A DNA stretch of 64,000 nucleotides from Orrella sp037026685 (lineage in GTDB: Bacteria; Pseudomonadota; Gammaproteobacteria; Burkholderiales; Burkholderiaceae_B): positions 260,320-324,319 of the forward strand of contig NZ_JBANET010000003.1 of the NCBI RefSeq assembly GCF_037026685.1, given 5' to 3'. Shown piece after piece: positions 50,544 to 58,886 of the stretch. A model generated the notes under the pieces. It had not been told where the DNA came from, ran no database searches, and saw nothing but the letters and a program-made list of their open reading frames with translations. The translations under genes and the position numbers were made by a program. Position 1 is the stretch's first letter, and every line of letters starts with the position of its first letter.

Positions 50544-51032
50544 TATAGAAGTAGCCATCTATGCCGCCGGCGTCCCGGCCGGCTGGCATACCCCTGTCTT
50601 GGGCTGGGAAGTGCGGGCGGCCCCTTGTCCCAAACCAGGACTAGTCCGAAATCGGGACATGCAAACCCATGGGAAACCGGCTGGGTTTCGGGAGGCACTG
50701 GGGAAGCGTTCGGCATTTCCCCGGGTAACGCAGGCGGCGTTACTGCAACGTTTCTCCGTGGGCCCGGCCTCACTGAGCGCTCACTGATCGAACGCCCTGC
50801 GAACGCACCCGAACGCAAGGGCGCACATGCTGCAAATGGTGCAGGAAATGCCGGGGCGGCATCTGGTGCCGGGGTTGCCCCGGAGTTATCCGGAGTGTGC
50901 CCTTCATCATGGGGGTTCCACTCCTGGAGTGCCGCGGGGACGGGCAAAAAAGTCTGGGGCGGCGTCCCTCCTGACCACGCCCCCAAACTGCTTTCTACAC
51001 CCGCGAAATATGAAATTGAGGTTCCGCGATGA
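50454..51032 (+). CDS. Uncertain 192-residue phage protein
   Basis: A frame of 192 codons whose ATG overlaps the upstream stop (ATGA) and whose TGA overlaps the downstream ATG (ATGA). That matches the coupling style of this gene chain and is the main support. The translation is Gly/Pro/Arg-rich without a recognisable domain, and its start contains two iterons. It may be a genuine but fast-evolving protein or a chance frame over an origin region. Confidence 0.4.
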   Translation: MIRKRSIAPESGVIIIESCAIFNHPRIRGRYRSSHLCRRRPGRLAYPCLGLGSAGGPLSQTRTSPKSGHANPWETGWVSGGTGEAFGISPGNAGGVTATFLRGPGLTERSLIERPANAPERKGAHAANGAGNAGAASGAGVAPELSGVCPSSWGFHSWSAAGTGKKVWGGVPPDHAPKLLSTPAKYEIEVPR

Positions 51033-51292
51033 CAGACACCTTTGAAGACCGAGTGGCCGCCACGCTGGTCGCGATGCGCAACTGGTGCGAAGAGAACGGC
51101 GTGGTGCCTAACGGTTATGGCGCGGTGGATGAACGGACTGCCGAACGCATCCTTGGGTACGCACCGCGGACGCTGGCCAAGCAGCATGAGTTGGGCGGCT
51201 GTGAGATACCGTGCCGACGCCTGGGTAACCGACGCTGGTACACGCTTGAAGACATGGCCAGGGAGGTTGAGCGCGGGTATCTGGCGCAGTAG
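51029..51292 (+). CDS. Helix-turn-helix phage regulator
   Basis: An 87-residue protein with a MerR/AlpA-like HTH in the C-terminal part (VDERTAERILGYAPRTLAKQ and CRRLGNRRWYTLEDMAREVE). It is the last gene before an intrinsic terminator. It may be a late activator or repressor. It begins in the stop codon of the previous frame. Confidence 0.6.
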   Translation: MTDTFEDRVAATLVAMRNWCEENGVVPNGYGAVDERTAERILGYAPRTLAKQHELGGCEIPCRRLGNRRWYTLEDMAREVERGYLAQ

Positions 51293-51330
51293 CTGCGAAA
51301 ACCCGCGAAAACGTCGAAATCTGCGGTTTT

Positions 51331-51349
51331 GTCCTGGCCGGTGCAGGAC
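51331..51349 (+). other. Short hairpin before the terminator
   Basis: GTCCTG-GCCGGTG-CAGGAC, a 6-bp stem 4 bp ahead of the intrinsic terminator. It may be an antiterminator or anti-anti-terminator partner; nothing proves it. Confidence 0.3.
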
Positions 51350-51352
51350 AAG

Positions 51353-51403
51353 AATGGCACTGAGGATACAGCCCGTATCGCAGTGCCATTTTCATTTTTG
51401 AGG
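51353..51403 (+). terminator. Intrinsic terminator between early genes and capsid gene
   Basis: AATGGCACTG (51353-51362) pairs perfectly with CAGTGCCATT (51381-51390), with an inner GATAC/GTATC pair. It is followed by the T-rich TTCATTTTT. It separates the small-gene chain from the capsid gene only 19 bp before that gene's start, which implies regulated read-through or a separate late promoter. Confidence 0.8.
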
Positions 51404-51408
51404 ACCAC

Positions 51409-52404
51409 ATGACGACCTACACCGACAACGCCAGTACCTTCGCCCGAGTGCTGCGAGCCAAGGCCCTGGCCGGCAACGTATCTGGCGCCCTGGAGTACGC
51501 GAAGGCCAACTTCGGCCCCAACAGCCAGGCCGCCAAACTGCTGGAAAAAGACATCATGGGCACCTGGGACCTGGGTACCGATGCCGACGTGCGCGCCGCT
51601 AGCCGGGGCTTCCTGGATCTCGTGCGCAGTCGTAGCCTGCTGGGCAAGATCAGCGGATGGTTCCGCCTACCCTTCGAGACGCCTACGCTGCGCCAGAACC
51701 AGCAATTGGCCGCATCCTGGGTGGCGGAAGGTAAACCCATCCCCCTGACGATCAGCGCATTCGATCGCGCCAAGCTGGAGCAGCGCAAGATCGGCAGCAT
51801 CCTGCCGGTAACGGTGGAATTGCTGAAAGGCGCTGGCGCCGACTTTGAGTCGGCCCTGAACCGCGTCCTGTCCGGTGCGGTCGCCGGCCTGGAGGCGGCC
51901 AGCCTGACGGATCCCTTGAATGCTGGCGTTCCTGACGAAAGCCCCGCATCGCTCACCTACGGCGTTACGCCGGTTCCCGGGTCCACTGACCCCCTGGCCG
52001 ATATCGAAACGCTCCTGGACGGCTTCCTGGGCGATTTGGAGGCCTCTGTGCTGGTGACCAGCCCCCGAGCTGGCCTGGTGCTCCACAGCGCCGGATTCGA
52101 GAGCACCGGAGTCCGCGGGGGCGACGTGGCCGGCCTGGTGCATGTCACCAGCGGCGCCGTGCCCGACAACCGCGTGATCCTGCTGGACCCGACCGGCATC
52201 GCCCTGGCCGACGATGGTGTGATCCTGGACACCTCCGAGCAAGGCACGCTGCAACTGGCCGACAGCAACGGCGATCCCACCGACGAGTACATCAGCCTCT
52301 GGCAACAGAACCTGGCCGCGATCAAGGTGGTGCGCTACCTGAACTGGCTGGACCTGCGTGGCGATTCGGTGGCCTACACCGACTCGGCGCAATGGGTGTC
52401 GTGA
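51409..52404 (+). CDS. Major capsid protein (HK97-like)
   Basis: A 331-residue protein. Residues about 70-150 (LVRSRSLLGKISGWFRLPFE, WVAEGKPIPLTISAFDRAKL) and the later segments resemble HK97-fold major capsid proteins: N-arm, E-loop/spine region, then A-domain (NGDPTDEYISLWQQNLAAIK). GAGGACC precedes the ATG. No separate protease or scaffold gene lies before it, and portal and terminase genes are missing. The TGA overlaps the next ATG. Confidence 0.72.
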   Translation: MTTYTDNASTFARVLRAKALAGNVSGALEYAKANFGPNSQAAKLLEKDIMGTWDLGTDADVRAASRGFLDLVRSRSLLGKISGWFRLPFETPTLRQNQQLAASWVAEGKPIPLTISAFDRAKLEQRKIGSILPVTVELLKGAGADFESALNRVLSGAVAGLEAASLTDPLNAGVPDESPASLTYGVTPVPGSTDPLADIETLLDGFLGDLEASVLVTSPRAGLVLHSAGFESTGVRGGDVAGLVHVTSGAVPDNRVILLDPTGIALADDGVILDTSEQGTLQLADSNGDPTDEYISLWQQNLAAIKVVRYLNWLDLRGDSVAYTDSAQWVS

Positions 52405-52631
52405 TGGCTGTCAATCCGGCACCTGGCCGGCTCACGAACGCACAGCAGAAGCAGATCGAGCGCAGCACGTTGCTGCACTCCATCGGCAAGTACATCGGCG
52501 GCAAGCTGCGCGAGCAGGCCAAGGCGACGGATGACAAGCTCGATGCCCTGCTGGCCGCCGTCGCAGACCTTGAAAAGCGGGTAGCGGCCCTGGAAGCCGC
52601 TGGAGGAACGAATGGGGGTTCGAATGGCTGA
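52404..52631 (+). CDS. Small coiled-coil phage protein
   Basis: A 75-residue protein with a C-terminal coiled coil (DKLDALLAAVADLEKRVAAL). It starts at an ATG that shares the A of the capsid stop (TGATG). Another in-frame ATG lies 12 bp upstream. It might be a head-decoration or head-tail protein, but no family is recognised. Confidence 0.55.
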   Translation: MAVNPAPGRLTNAQQKQIERSTLLHSIGKYIGGKLREQAKATDDKLDALLAAVADLEKRVAALEAAGGTNGGSNG

Positions 52632-52854
52632 CGTACTGGAACTGACCAAAGAGGTTGAGCACGATTTTCTCCAGCGCCACGCGCAGCAGGCCGGCCGCGC
52701 GATGGCGATGGCCCGAGCAGACGGACTATCGCCGGCCGGCCTGGCTCAACTGGAAGACGTGATTCAAACGCTGCGCGATGAAAGCATAGGCCGCATCCGC
52801 ACCAGCACACTGCTATTTGTCCTCGACCAAGGAGCTAAGCGTGAAGGGAATTGA
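52624..52854 (+). CDS. Small helical phage protein
   Basis: A 76-residue helical protein (MADVLELTKEVEHDFLQRHA, SPAGLAQLEDVIQTLRDESI). It overlaps the preceding gene by 8 bp and the following gene by 14 bp. A start 12 bp upstream is also in frame. No recognised family. Confidence 0.55.
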   Translation: MADVLELTKEVEHDFLQRHAQQAGRAMAMARADGLSPAGLAQLEDVIQTLRDESIGRIRTSTLLFVLDQGAKREGN

Positions 52855-53089
52855 GCAAACCGAAACCATGATGCTGCAGCTTTACGACGCGCAGATGGCC
52901 GAGATCCGCAAGGTGGTCGCGTCGTCGTTCGGCGAGGTCGGGCTGGAGCGCTTTGACCAGGTTTCCAAGATCGGGCGCGAGAAGACATTGATCCTGCTGC
53001 GCGCCAAGATGGCTACTTGGATGGCCGAGTTCGAGCAGGAGCTGGTGGCCATGATCGAGGCCGAAATGTCGGGCACGGCTAAGCACTAA
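52841..53089 (+). CDS. Small phage protein preceding the tape measure
   Basis: An 82-residue helical protein. GTG start at 52841 is chosen because AAGGAG lies 7 bases before it. Segments ETMMLQLYDAQMAEIRKVVA and WMAEFEQELVAMIEAEM. Its position just before a tape-measure gene is where tail-assembly chaperones usually lie, but no slippery sequence or sequence family was recognised. Confidence 0.55.
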   Translation: MKGIEQTETMMLQLYDAQMAEIRKVVASSFGEVGLERFDQVSKIGREKTLILLRAKMATWMAEFEQELVAMIEAEMSGTAKH

Positions 53090-53101
53090 GGAGACTTAAA
53101 G

Positions 53102-55353
53102 ATGGCGACCCGCAGCTTAGGAACCTTGACTGTCGACCTCATCACCCGCACAGGGGGTTTCGAGGATGGCATGAACAGGGCTTCGCGCACGGCCGACCAG
53201 CGTGCCAAGCAAATCGACCGGTCGCTAGCTCGCATCGGCGCCGTGTCCGTCACCGCGATTGCGGCCGCAACGACAGCTACGGTCGCCCTGGTGCGTTCCA
53301 CCGCGCAGAGTGCGCAGGAAATATCGCGGCTGGCCACCCTGTCTAACACGTCGGCGGAGCGGTTCCAGGCCGTCGCCTATGCTGCCCAGACAGCGGGGAT
53401 CGAGCAAGAAAAGTTGGCGGATATCCTGAAGGACGTGCAGGATCGGGTAGGCGACTTCCTGCAAACGGGCGGCGGACCAATGGCCGACTTCTTCGAGAAG
53501 ATCGCCCCCCGGATAGGCGTCACCATTGAGCAATTCCGCCGTCTCTCTGGCCCTGAAGCGCTCGAGCTTTTCTACTCCAGCCTGGAGAAAGCCAACCTGT
53601 CGCAAAGTGAACTGGTGTTCTACATGGAGGCGATGGCCAGCGACTCTTCGCTGCTGATCCCGCTCCTGAAGAACAACGCCAGTGGGCTGCGCGACATGGA
53701 GCAAAGGGCGCGGTCGCTGGGCGCCGTGATGAGCAACGAAACCATCAGAAGCGCCGTGGAGATGAACCGCTCCATGCGAGAACTGGAAACATCGCTCACT
53801 TCGCTCAAGAACAACATCGCGCAGCAGGTGATCCCGGTCATCGCAAACTTGACCGGCGGCCTGGCCGAAGCCGCCCGAGTATCGGGCAGCATGATTACCT
53901 CACTTGAGGTGAACGTGCTGGACTGGCTGTTTGGCGACAAGGATCCGGCCAAGGAGATCGAGACCGTCACGGCCCGACTGAACGACAATCGCCGTGCCCT
54001 GGCCGCCCTGCGGGCTCAACTGGACAGCGACCCCGAGGATGTGACGCAGAGCCTGCGCCAGCGTATCGCGGTGCTTGACGATGTGGTCAAAGCGGGGGAA
54101 GCGCGGCTGGCGCTGGTGAACCGGCGCCTGGCGCGTGCAAATGGCGGGGTCCCTCAGCTTCCCCCGATCAAAGTCACTGGCGATTTACCGCCCCCACCGC
54201 CCGCCCCAGGAAAGCCCCAGGACGATCTGACTGCGATGGTGGCCGACCTGCAATTGCAGATCGACATCTTCGGCAAGTCAGAGGCGGCAGCGGAGCGCTA
54301 CCGGATAGAAATCGCCAAAGGCTCGGAGGTCATGCGCGAGCGTGCATTGACCCTCCATGACAACCTCACAGTCCTACAGGACATGGAGAAAGCCCAGGAG
54401 GCCTACCAGGACCTGGTGAAGTCTCTGCGCACCGATGAGGAGCAGTCCCTGGATCTGGCACGCGAACGGATTGCCGTGCTGCGCGAGGCAAAGGTTGGGC
54501 TGGAGGAATACGCGACAACGGCAGAGAGAATCGCCAAGGCAGCCATCGATGATGCCCCGGAGTATGGCGGACTTGACGCCACCATAGGGGCGCGGCTGGC
54601 GAGTTGGCGAAGGTGCAGGATGCCCGCGAAGAACTGGAAGAGTGGTATCAGGCCCAGCTCGAGATGCAGCGTAGCTTTCTGGACGAAAAGCTTATCAACG
54701 AAGAGACCTACGCCAGCGCGGTCGCCGAGATCAACAGGCAAAACAATGACCGCCTGACCAACATCCAGACGGCGTACAAAACGGCTTCTCTGGCCATGTT
54801 CGCGGACATGACCATGCAGACCGTGGGGATGCTGGACATGATGGGCAAAGAGGGTTCCGCCGCCTACAAGGCGCTGTTCCTCGCGAGCAAGGCCGCGGCA
54901 ATCGCACAGGCCATCGTCAACACCGAAGAGGCGGCAACCAAGGCGCTGACCATGGGGCCGGTTCTGGGTATCCCCATGTCAACCCTCGTTCGTGTCACTG
55001 GCTACGCTTCAGTGGCGTCTATCGCGGCTCAGACGATTGTAGGCATGGCTCACGATGGCATCGACGCAGTGCCACAAACCGGCACGTGGCTTTTGGAGAA
55101 GGGCGAGCGCGTGATGACCGCCCAGACCAGTGCAAGGCTGGATTCGACCCTGGACCGCATCGATGTCAACGGCAACCGTGGCGGACAGCCCATCATCAAC
55201 CTGATTGAGGATCGGTCCCGCGCCGGGCAAGTGGAGACGGAAACCACCGACCGCGAGGAAATTATCAACATCTTCGTGGCCGACATCAGAGGCAACGGGA
55301 GGATGGCGCAGGCGATGGAAGCCACCTATCCGATCCGGAGGGTGGGACGATGA
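53102..55353 (+). pseudogene. Phage tail tape-measure gene, frameshifted
   Basis: Frame 1 (53102) runs through a tape-measure N-terminal region (MNRASRTADQRAKQIDRSLA, ATLSNTSAERFQAVAYAAQT), a long coiled coil, and changes to unrelated residues after TIGA at about 54590. The coding continues in the next frame as GELAKVQDAREELEEWYQAQ, through tape-measure-like C-terminal hydrophobic segments (ASKAAAIAQAIVNTEEAATK), to the stop at 55353. The switch coincides with the G-run 54587-54590. One missing G restores a continuous 750-codon frame (T-I-G-G-A-A-G-E-L-A). So this is probably a broken tail gene or a sequencing/assembly indel. Confidence 0.78.
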
Positions 55354-55379
55354 CCGAGGGGAGGGTGCTCAAAAATTGA
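55350..55379 (+). pseudogene. Nine-codon stub of the next phage gene
   Basis: An ATG overlaps the tape-measure stop (ATGA) exactly as in other gene pairs here, but the frame ends after MTEGRVLKN. A hairpin begins within it. It looks like a downstream tail gene truncated by a deletion or replacement. Confidence 0.55.
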
Positions 55380-55385
55380 GCGCCC
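55363..55385 (+). terminator. Hairpin closing the phage late block
   Basis: GGG-T-GCTCAA pairs with TTGAGC-G-CCC around an AAA loop, followed by CCTTT. It would end transcription just after the truncated gene and isolates the cargo gene beyond. Confidence 0.6.
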
Positions 55386-55609
55386 CCTTTCTCGGAGACC
55401 ACGGCCCCAACCTTTCATTCCTAAACGTGAAGAAAAAAAGCAAATCGCTTCGAGCTTTTCTCAGCCGGCATGGGCCTTTTCTACCAGTGGCGGAGATCGC
55501 AAGGGAGGGCCTATACCTTACGGCAGCTTGCAGCCTCGGAATCAGAAACCATTGATTGTGTATAGTGACTTGTAGATACTTCTTGAGTCAGGCATTACAG
55601 GAGCATATT
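55380..55609. other. Lower-GC spacer before the cargo gene
   Basis: A 230-bp stretch, AT-richer than the flanks. A 60-codon TTG-started frame (55376-55555) can be read but is unsupported. TATAGT at 55561 could be a -10 box for the cargo gene. The boundary with phage late DNA lies somewhere near 55380. Confidence 0.4.
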
Positions 55610-55822
55610 TTGGACGAGCACGCACAGAAGGTTCCATGCCCGGAGGGCTGCACTGTAGTGCAGACGGACTCGAAATGGTTGGGGCAACGAAAAGGTCAAG
55701 ACATAGACATCTACTACTTCGACGTCATCGACGCTAGCGGAAACGTTATTTCTTCGCACGAGGTATATGACGTCACCTCAACCTATCCCCCATTTGGACG
55801 GACTGTCTATTTGCACAAATGA
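55610..55822 (+). CDS. Putative cargo (moron) gene next to attR
   Basis: A 70-residue protein (TTG start preceded by CAGGAGCAT) with EGCTVVQTDSKWLGQRKGQD, IDIYYFDVIDASGNVISSHE and DVTSTYPPFGRTVYLHK, a beta-rich composition. It is set apart from the phage block by a terminator, has lower GC, and lies near attR, all typical of lysogenic cargo. The frame extends upstream to another TTG at 55556. Function unknown; no family recognised. Confidence 0.5.
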   Translation: MDEHAQKVPCPEGCTVVQTDSKWLGQRKGQDIDIYYFDVIDASGNVISSHEVYDVTSTYPPFGRTVYLHK

Positions 55823-56017
55823 CTTCCGCCGCCAAATCCTTGCCCGGGCTGCCAATCCTTTAGGGCGCGCGTGTAATTCCTGTGTAATTGGGCGTGCAAA
55901 ACTACACAGAAATAGGCACTTTTCGATATTCCCGGGACTCCTGGAATCTGCCGAAAACCCGCATGAATGCTAGCTTTTTGACGTTTCGGCAACTTCCGTA
56001 AAACATGGGCCTTCGTT
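55823..56017. other. Non-coding end of the element before attR
   Basis: Nothing supportable as a gene. It contains two near-direct CTGTGTAATTC/GTGTAATTG motifs (55870-55890) that may be integrase arm sites. Confidence 0.35.
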
Positions 56018-56064
56018 CTTGTAATGCGAAGGTCGAGGGTTCGATTCCTTTCACCGGCACCAAT
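56018..56064 (+). repeat. attR, 47-bp core
   Basis: It is an exact copy of 46613-46659. It lacks the tRNA 5' half, so it is not a second tRNA gene. It marks the right boundary of the element. Confidence 0.95.
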
Positions 56065-56101
56065 TCAGCACAGGCGCATCGCCACCCCTCCAAGCGCCGC
56101 T

Positions 56102-57337
56102 TCACCGCCCTTCGGCCCCCTGCCCCGCGACATCCCGCTCCGACGGCAGCAGCAGCACCACCAGCGCCGTGCAGGCCGCGATGCCGGCCATGCCCAGGAA
56201 CAGCGAGGCAAAGCTCGATGCCTTCACCACCGGGCCCAGCAGCCAGACCGCCAGCGAGCTGATGCCGAAGGAGACGGCCAGGCGCATGCCGGCCACCCGC
56301 GAGCGCACGCTGTCGTCCACGTACCTGACGATCATGGCGTCGGTAAAGGGGATGCTGCCAAAGATGCACACCATGGCGCCCAGCAGGGCAAGGAACAGCC
56401 ACCATCCGCTGGTCAGGGCGGCTAGGACCAGCCAGGGGATCTGCGCCAGCACCAGGCACAGGTACAGGCGCTTGAGCGGCACCCTGTCGATCAGCTTGCC
56501 CACCACCACCTGGGTCAGGGACGCCAGGGCGTAGATGCTGGCCAGCAGCAGGCCGATCTTCGCGGGGTCTTCGACCAGGCCCTCGAATCGCTCGGTCAGG
56601 AATTGGGTGTTGCCGTTGGTGGTGAAGTTAAAGAGCAGGCTGCCCGTGACGGCCGCCGCCGTCATCACGACCAAGGCGCGCGCCAGCAACCTGGGCGGCA
56701 ATACCACTTGCGGCGGCTTGCGGCTGCGCGCCGGCGCCGGCCCCTGGGGCTCGCACAGCAGCGCGAAGGCAAGGCCGCAGGCCACGGCGATGGCGCCGGG
56801 CACGGCGAAGGCCGCGCGCCAGCCCCAGGCCTGCACCAGCAGTCCAGTGAGCAGCGCCGCGCCGGCCACGCCCAGGTTGCCCGCCAGCCCGTTGATGCCG
56901 ATGGCCGAGCCGGGACGGCTGGAACGCTGCACCAGCATGGGAATGCCCACGGGATGGTAGATGGAGGCGAACAGGCCGATGGCGGTCAGGCCCGCCGCCA
57001 GCTGCCAGGGGCCTTGCGCCAGGGCGGTGAGCAGCGCCGCGCCGCCCAGGCCGAAGAAAAAGACCAGCATCATCTGCCGGCGCCCCCACAGGTCGCCCAG
57101 GCGCCCGGCCGGCACCGAGCCCAGGCCGAACAGGAAGAACGCGCCCACGCCGTAGGGCATCAGGTCCTCCCAGCGGGTGTAGCCGAATTCGGCGGCGATC
57201 GTGCCTACCGCCGTGGCGAAGATCAGCAGGAACAGGTGATCGAGCGCATGGCCCACGTTCAGCAGCAGCACGACCTGCCGAGGATGGTCTTTGGCGCCGT
57301 CCTGGCTCGGCGGAGCCGGCGAGAGTCTGGTATTCAT
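56102..57337 (-). CDS. Major facilitator superfamily transporter
   Basis: A 411-residue MFS permease with 12 predicted helices. The loop 2-3 signature is GRLGDLWGRRQ, and a related SRVAGMRLAVSFG sits in the second half. It keeps a charged N-terminus. It is divergent from an AraC-type regulator, the usual set-up for an inducible exporter or uptake system. MNTRLS at 57337 is the preferred start; GTG at 57349 is an alternative. Substrate unknown. Confidence 0.9.
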   Translation of the reverse strand: MNTRLSPAPPSQDGAKDHPRQVVLLLNVGHALDHLFLLIFATAVGTIAAEFGYTRWEDLMPYGVGAFFLFGLGSVPAGRLGDLWGRRQMMLVFFFGLGGAALLTALAQGPWQLAAGLTAIGLFASIYHPVGIPMLVQRSSRPGSAIGINGLAGNLGVAGAALLTGLLVQAWGWRAAFAVPGAIAVACGLAFALLCEPQGPAPARSRKPPQVVLPPRLLARALVVMTAAAVTGSLLFNFTTNGNTQFLTERFEGLVEDPAKIGLLLASIYALASLTQVVVGKLIDRVPLKRLYLCLVLAQIPWLVLAALTSGWWLFLALLGAMVCIFGSIPFTDAMIVRYVDDSVRSRVAGMRLAVSFGISSLAVWLLGPVVKASSFASLFLGMAGIAACTALVVLLLPSERDVAGQGAEGR

Positions 57338-57463
57338 GTTTCCAAGCACGAAAAAGGTCCGTCCACCGCAACCGGGATGCGCCTGCGCGCCCGGCTGGTG
57401 ATCGGCAGTCTGCCGGATATAGAATCAGTCGTCTTTCGAGGTTTTCCAGCAAACTATCGCAAA

Positions 57464-58258
57464 ATGGACACGCTGGCCCTGCAAGCCGGCCCCAGCGCCC
57501 GTTCCCCGGTCGTGCTGCCCGCGGCCACCGAGGGGCCGATGCTGGTGGCGCGCCGCATCGCCTTTCCCGCCGGCACGCATATCGCGGCCCACCGGCATAT
57601 CCGCGGCCAGTTCCTGTTTGCCGCGGCCGGCACCATGCTCGTGCGCACGCCGGGCCGCGCCTGGCTGGTGCCGCCCAGCCGGGCCTTGTGGATACCCGCG
57701 CACACCGAACACGCCATCGACGCCCACGGCGCGCTGCACATGCGCACCCTTTACCTGGACGCGGCCAGCGCCGCGGCGCTGCCGCAAGGCTGCGTGGTGC
57801 TGGAGGTCACGGCGCTGCTGCGCGAGCTGATCCTGCGCCTGACTTCGCCATTGCAGGAGCAGGGCGATGACCAGGCCATCGCCCTGACCGGCCGCCTGGC
57901 GGTCCTGGAGATCGGCCGGCTGCCGCGCTGCGCGCTGGACTTGCCCATGCCCGCCAGCCCCGCCTTGCTCGCGCTGTGCGAGGCTTTGCTGGAGCAGCCG
58001 AGCCGCCTGGACGATCCGGCCCATCCGGCCGGCGTCAGCGCCCGCACGCTGTACCGGCGATTCCGCGCCGAGACGGGCCTGAGCTTCGTGCAATGGCGCA
58101 AGCAGGCCTGCCTGCTTCATGCCGTTCGCCTGCTCAGCGCCGGGCTGTCCGTCACACAGGTAGCCCTGGAGCTGGGCTACGAAAGCCCGAGCGCCTTCTC
58201 CACCATGTTCCGGCGCACGCTGGGGACATCGCCGCGCGCGTTCCGCGCACCGGCCTAG
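57464..58258 (+). CDS. AraC-family transcriptional regulator with cupin domain
   Basis: A 264-residue regulator: an N-terminal cupin-like sensor (FPAGTHIAAHRHIRGQFLFA, PSRALWIPAHTEHAI) and a C-terminal double HTH (SARTLYRRFRAETGLSFVQW and LELGYESPSAFSTMFRRTLG). It is divergent from the MFS gene with 126 bp between, which probably holds their shared operator. It likely activates the transporter in response to its substrate. Confidence 0.92.
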   Translation: MDTLALQAGPSARSPVVLPAATEGPMLVARRIAFPAGTHIAAHRHIRGQFLFAAAGTMLVRTPGRAWLVPPSRALWIPAHTEHAIDAHGALHMRTLYLDAASAAALPQGCVVLEVTALLRELILRLTSPLQEQGDDQAIALTGRLAVLEIGRLPRCALDLPMPASPALLALCEALLEQPSRLDDPAHPAGVSARTLYRRFRAETGLSFVQWRKQACLLHAVRLLSAGLSVTQVALELGYESPSAFSTMFRRTLGTSPRAFRAPA

Positions 58259-58512
58259 GCAAGCGCCGGCATGCGCCGTCCGGCAAGCACCCAGCCCGCC
58301 CGGCGCATGTAAGAGTTATTGCGGCATCTGTCCCGGCCAGCCGGACCGCGCCCGGTCTTGCCCGCCCGCTGTGCCGCCGCGCAGGATACGGAAACCACAG
58401 GTAACGCGCCGCGCCGCGCCCTCTCCTACCCTTGTCGCATGGCCAGGGGCGCGGTACCCGGCTGGCGAATGGCGCGGCGCCGATGCGGCGGCTGCGTCCC
58501 AGGAGGAACGGC

Positions 58513-58878
58513 ATGCGACACAGGACATGGGTTTTGGGCGGGCTGCTGGCGATGGCGCTGGGCACGGCGGGCGCCAATTCCGGCATGGAAACGACCACCG
58601 GGGTCAAGCAGGACCGGCCGGAATACGAACACAAGCACACCCGGCCGGCCGATGCCGGGCAGAACGTGCGCACCGACGAGCGCCGCGAGACGCCGGGCCG
58701 GCCCGCCGAGACGGGCTCCACCCACCCCTCGCCCAGCGGCACCAAGAAAGAGTCGGGCCAGAGCGGGCGCGCGTCCGGGTCCACGCCCAACGTGGGGGAC
58801 GGCACGGCCGCCGAGGCGGCCGGCCCCGGCGCGGGCCGCTCGGGCAGCGGCTCGGGCAACCGGCTCAACAGCCCCTGA
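58513..58878 (+). CDS. Small secreted low-complexity protein
   Basis: A 121-residue protein with a signal peptide (MRHRTWVLGGLLAMALGTAG, cleavage near ANS) and a mature part rich in Gly, Ser, Thr, Pro and charged residues (TRPADAGQNVRTDERRETPG, AAGPGAGRSGSGSGNRL). No cysteine or hydrophobic core remains, so it should be disordered in the periplasm. AGGAGG precedes the ATG. No family recognised. It stands alone between the AraC gene and rnk. Confidence 0.62.
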   Translation: MRHRTWVLGGLLAMALGTAGANSGMETTTGVKQDRPEYEHKHTRPADAGQNVRTDERRETPGRPAETGSTHPSPSGTKKESGQSGRASGSTPNVGDGTAAEAAGPGAGRSGSGSGNRLNSP

Positions 58879-58886
58879 GCGCCTGG

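Larger units (their letters stand above)
46613..56064. mobile_element. 9.45-kb tRNA-Thr-integrated element (cryptic prophage or satellite-like)
   Basis: It is bounded by 47-bp direct repeats of the tRNA-Thr 3' half. The order from the left is integrase and ribbon-helix-helix-like gene (leftward), then rightward an excisionase-like gene, six small overlapping genes, an initiator-like gene with iterons, a HTH gene, terminator, major capsid, three small genes, a frameshifted tape measure, a gene stub and a cargo gene. Codon use and base composition are visibly less GC-rich than the flanks. No terminase, portal, lysis or further tail genes are seen, so it should not make virions alone. Confidence 0.9.

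Noticed and set aside
54587..54590. Programmed ribosomal frameshift in the tape-measure gene
   Set aside because: There is no canonical slippery heptamer, and phage programmed frameshifts usually lie in the tail chaperone gene before the tape measure. A one-base loss in the G-run explains it better, though not finally.
56018..56064. A second tRNA-Thr gene
   Set aside because: Only the 3' half is present; the D arm and acceptor 5' strand are missing. It is attR.
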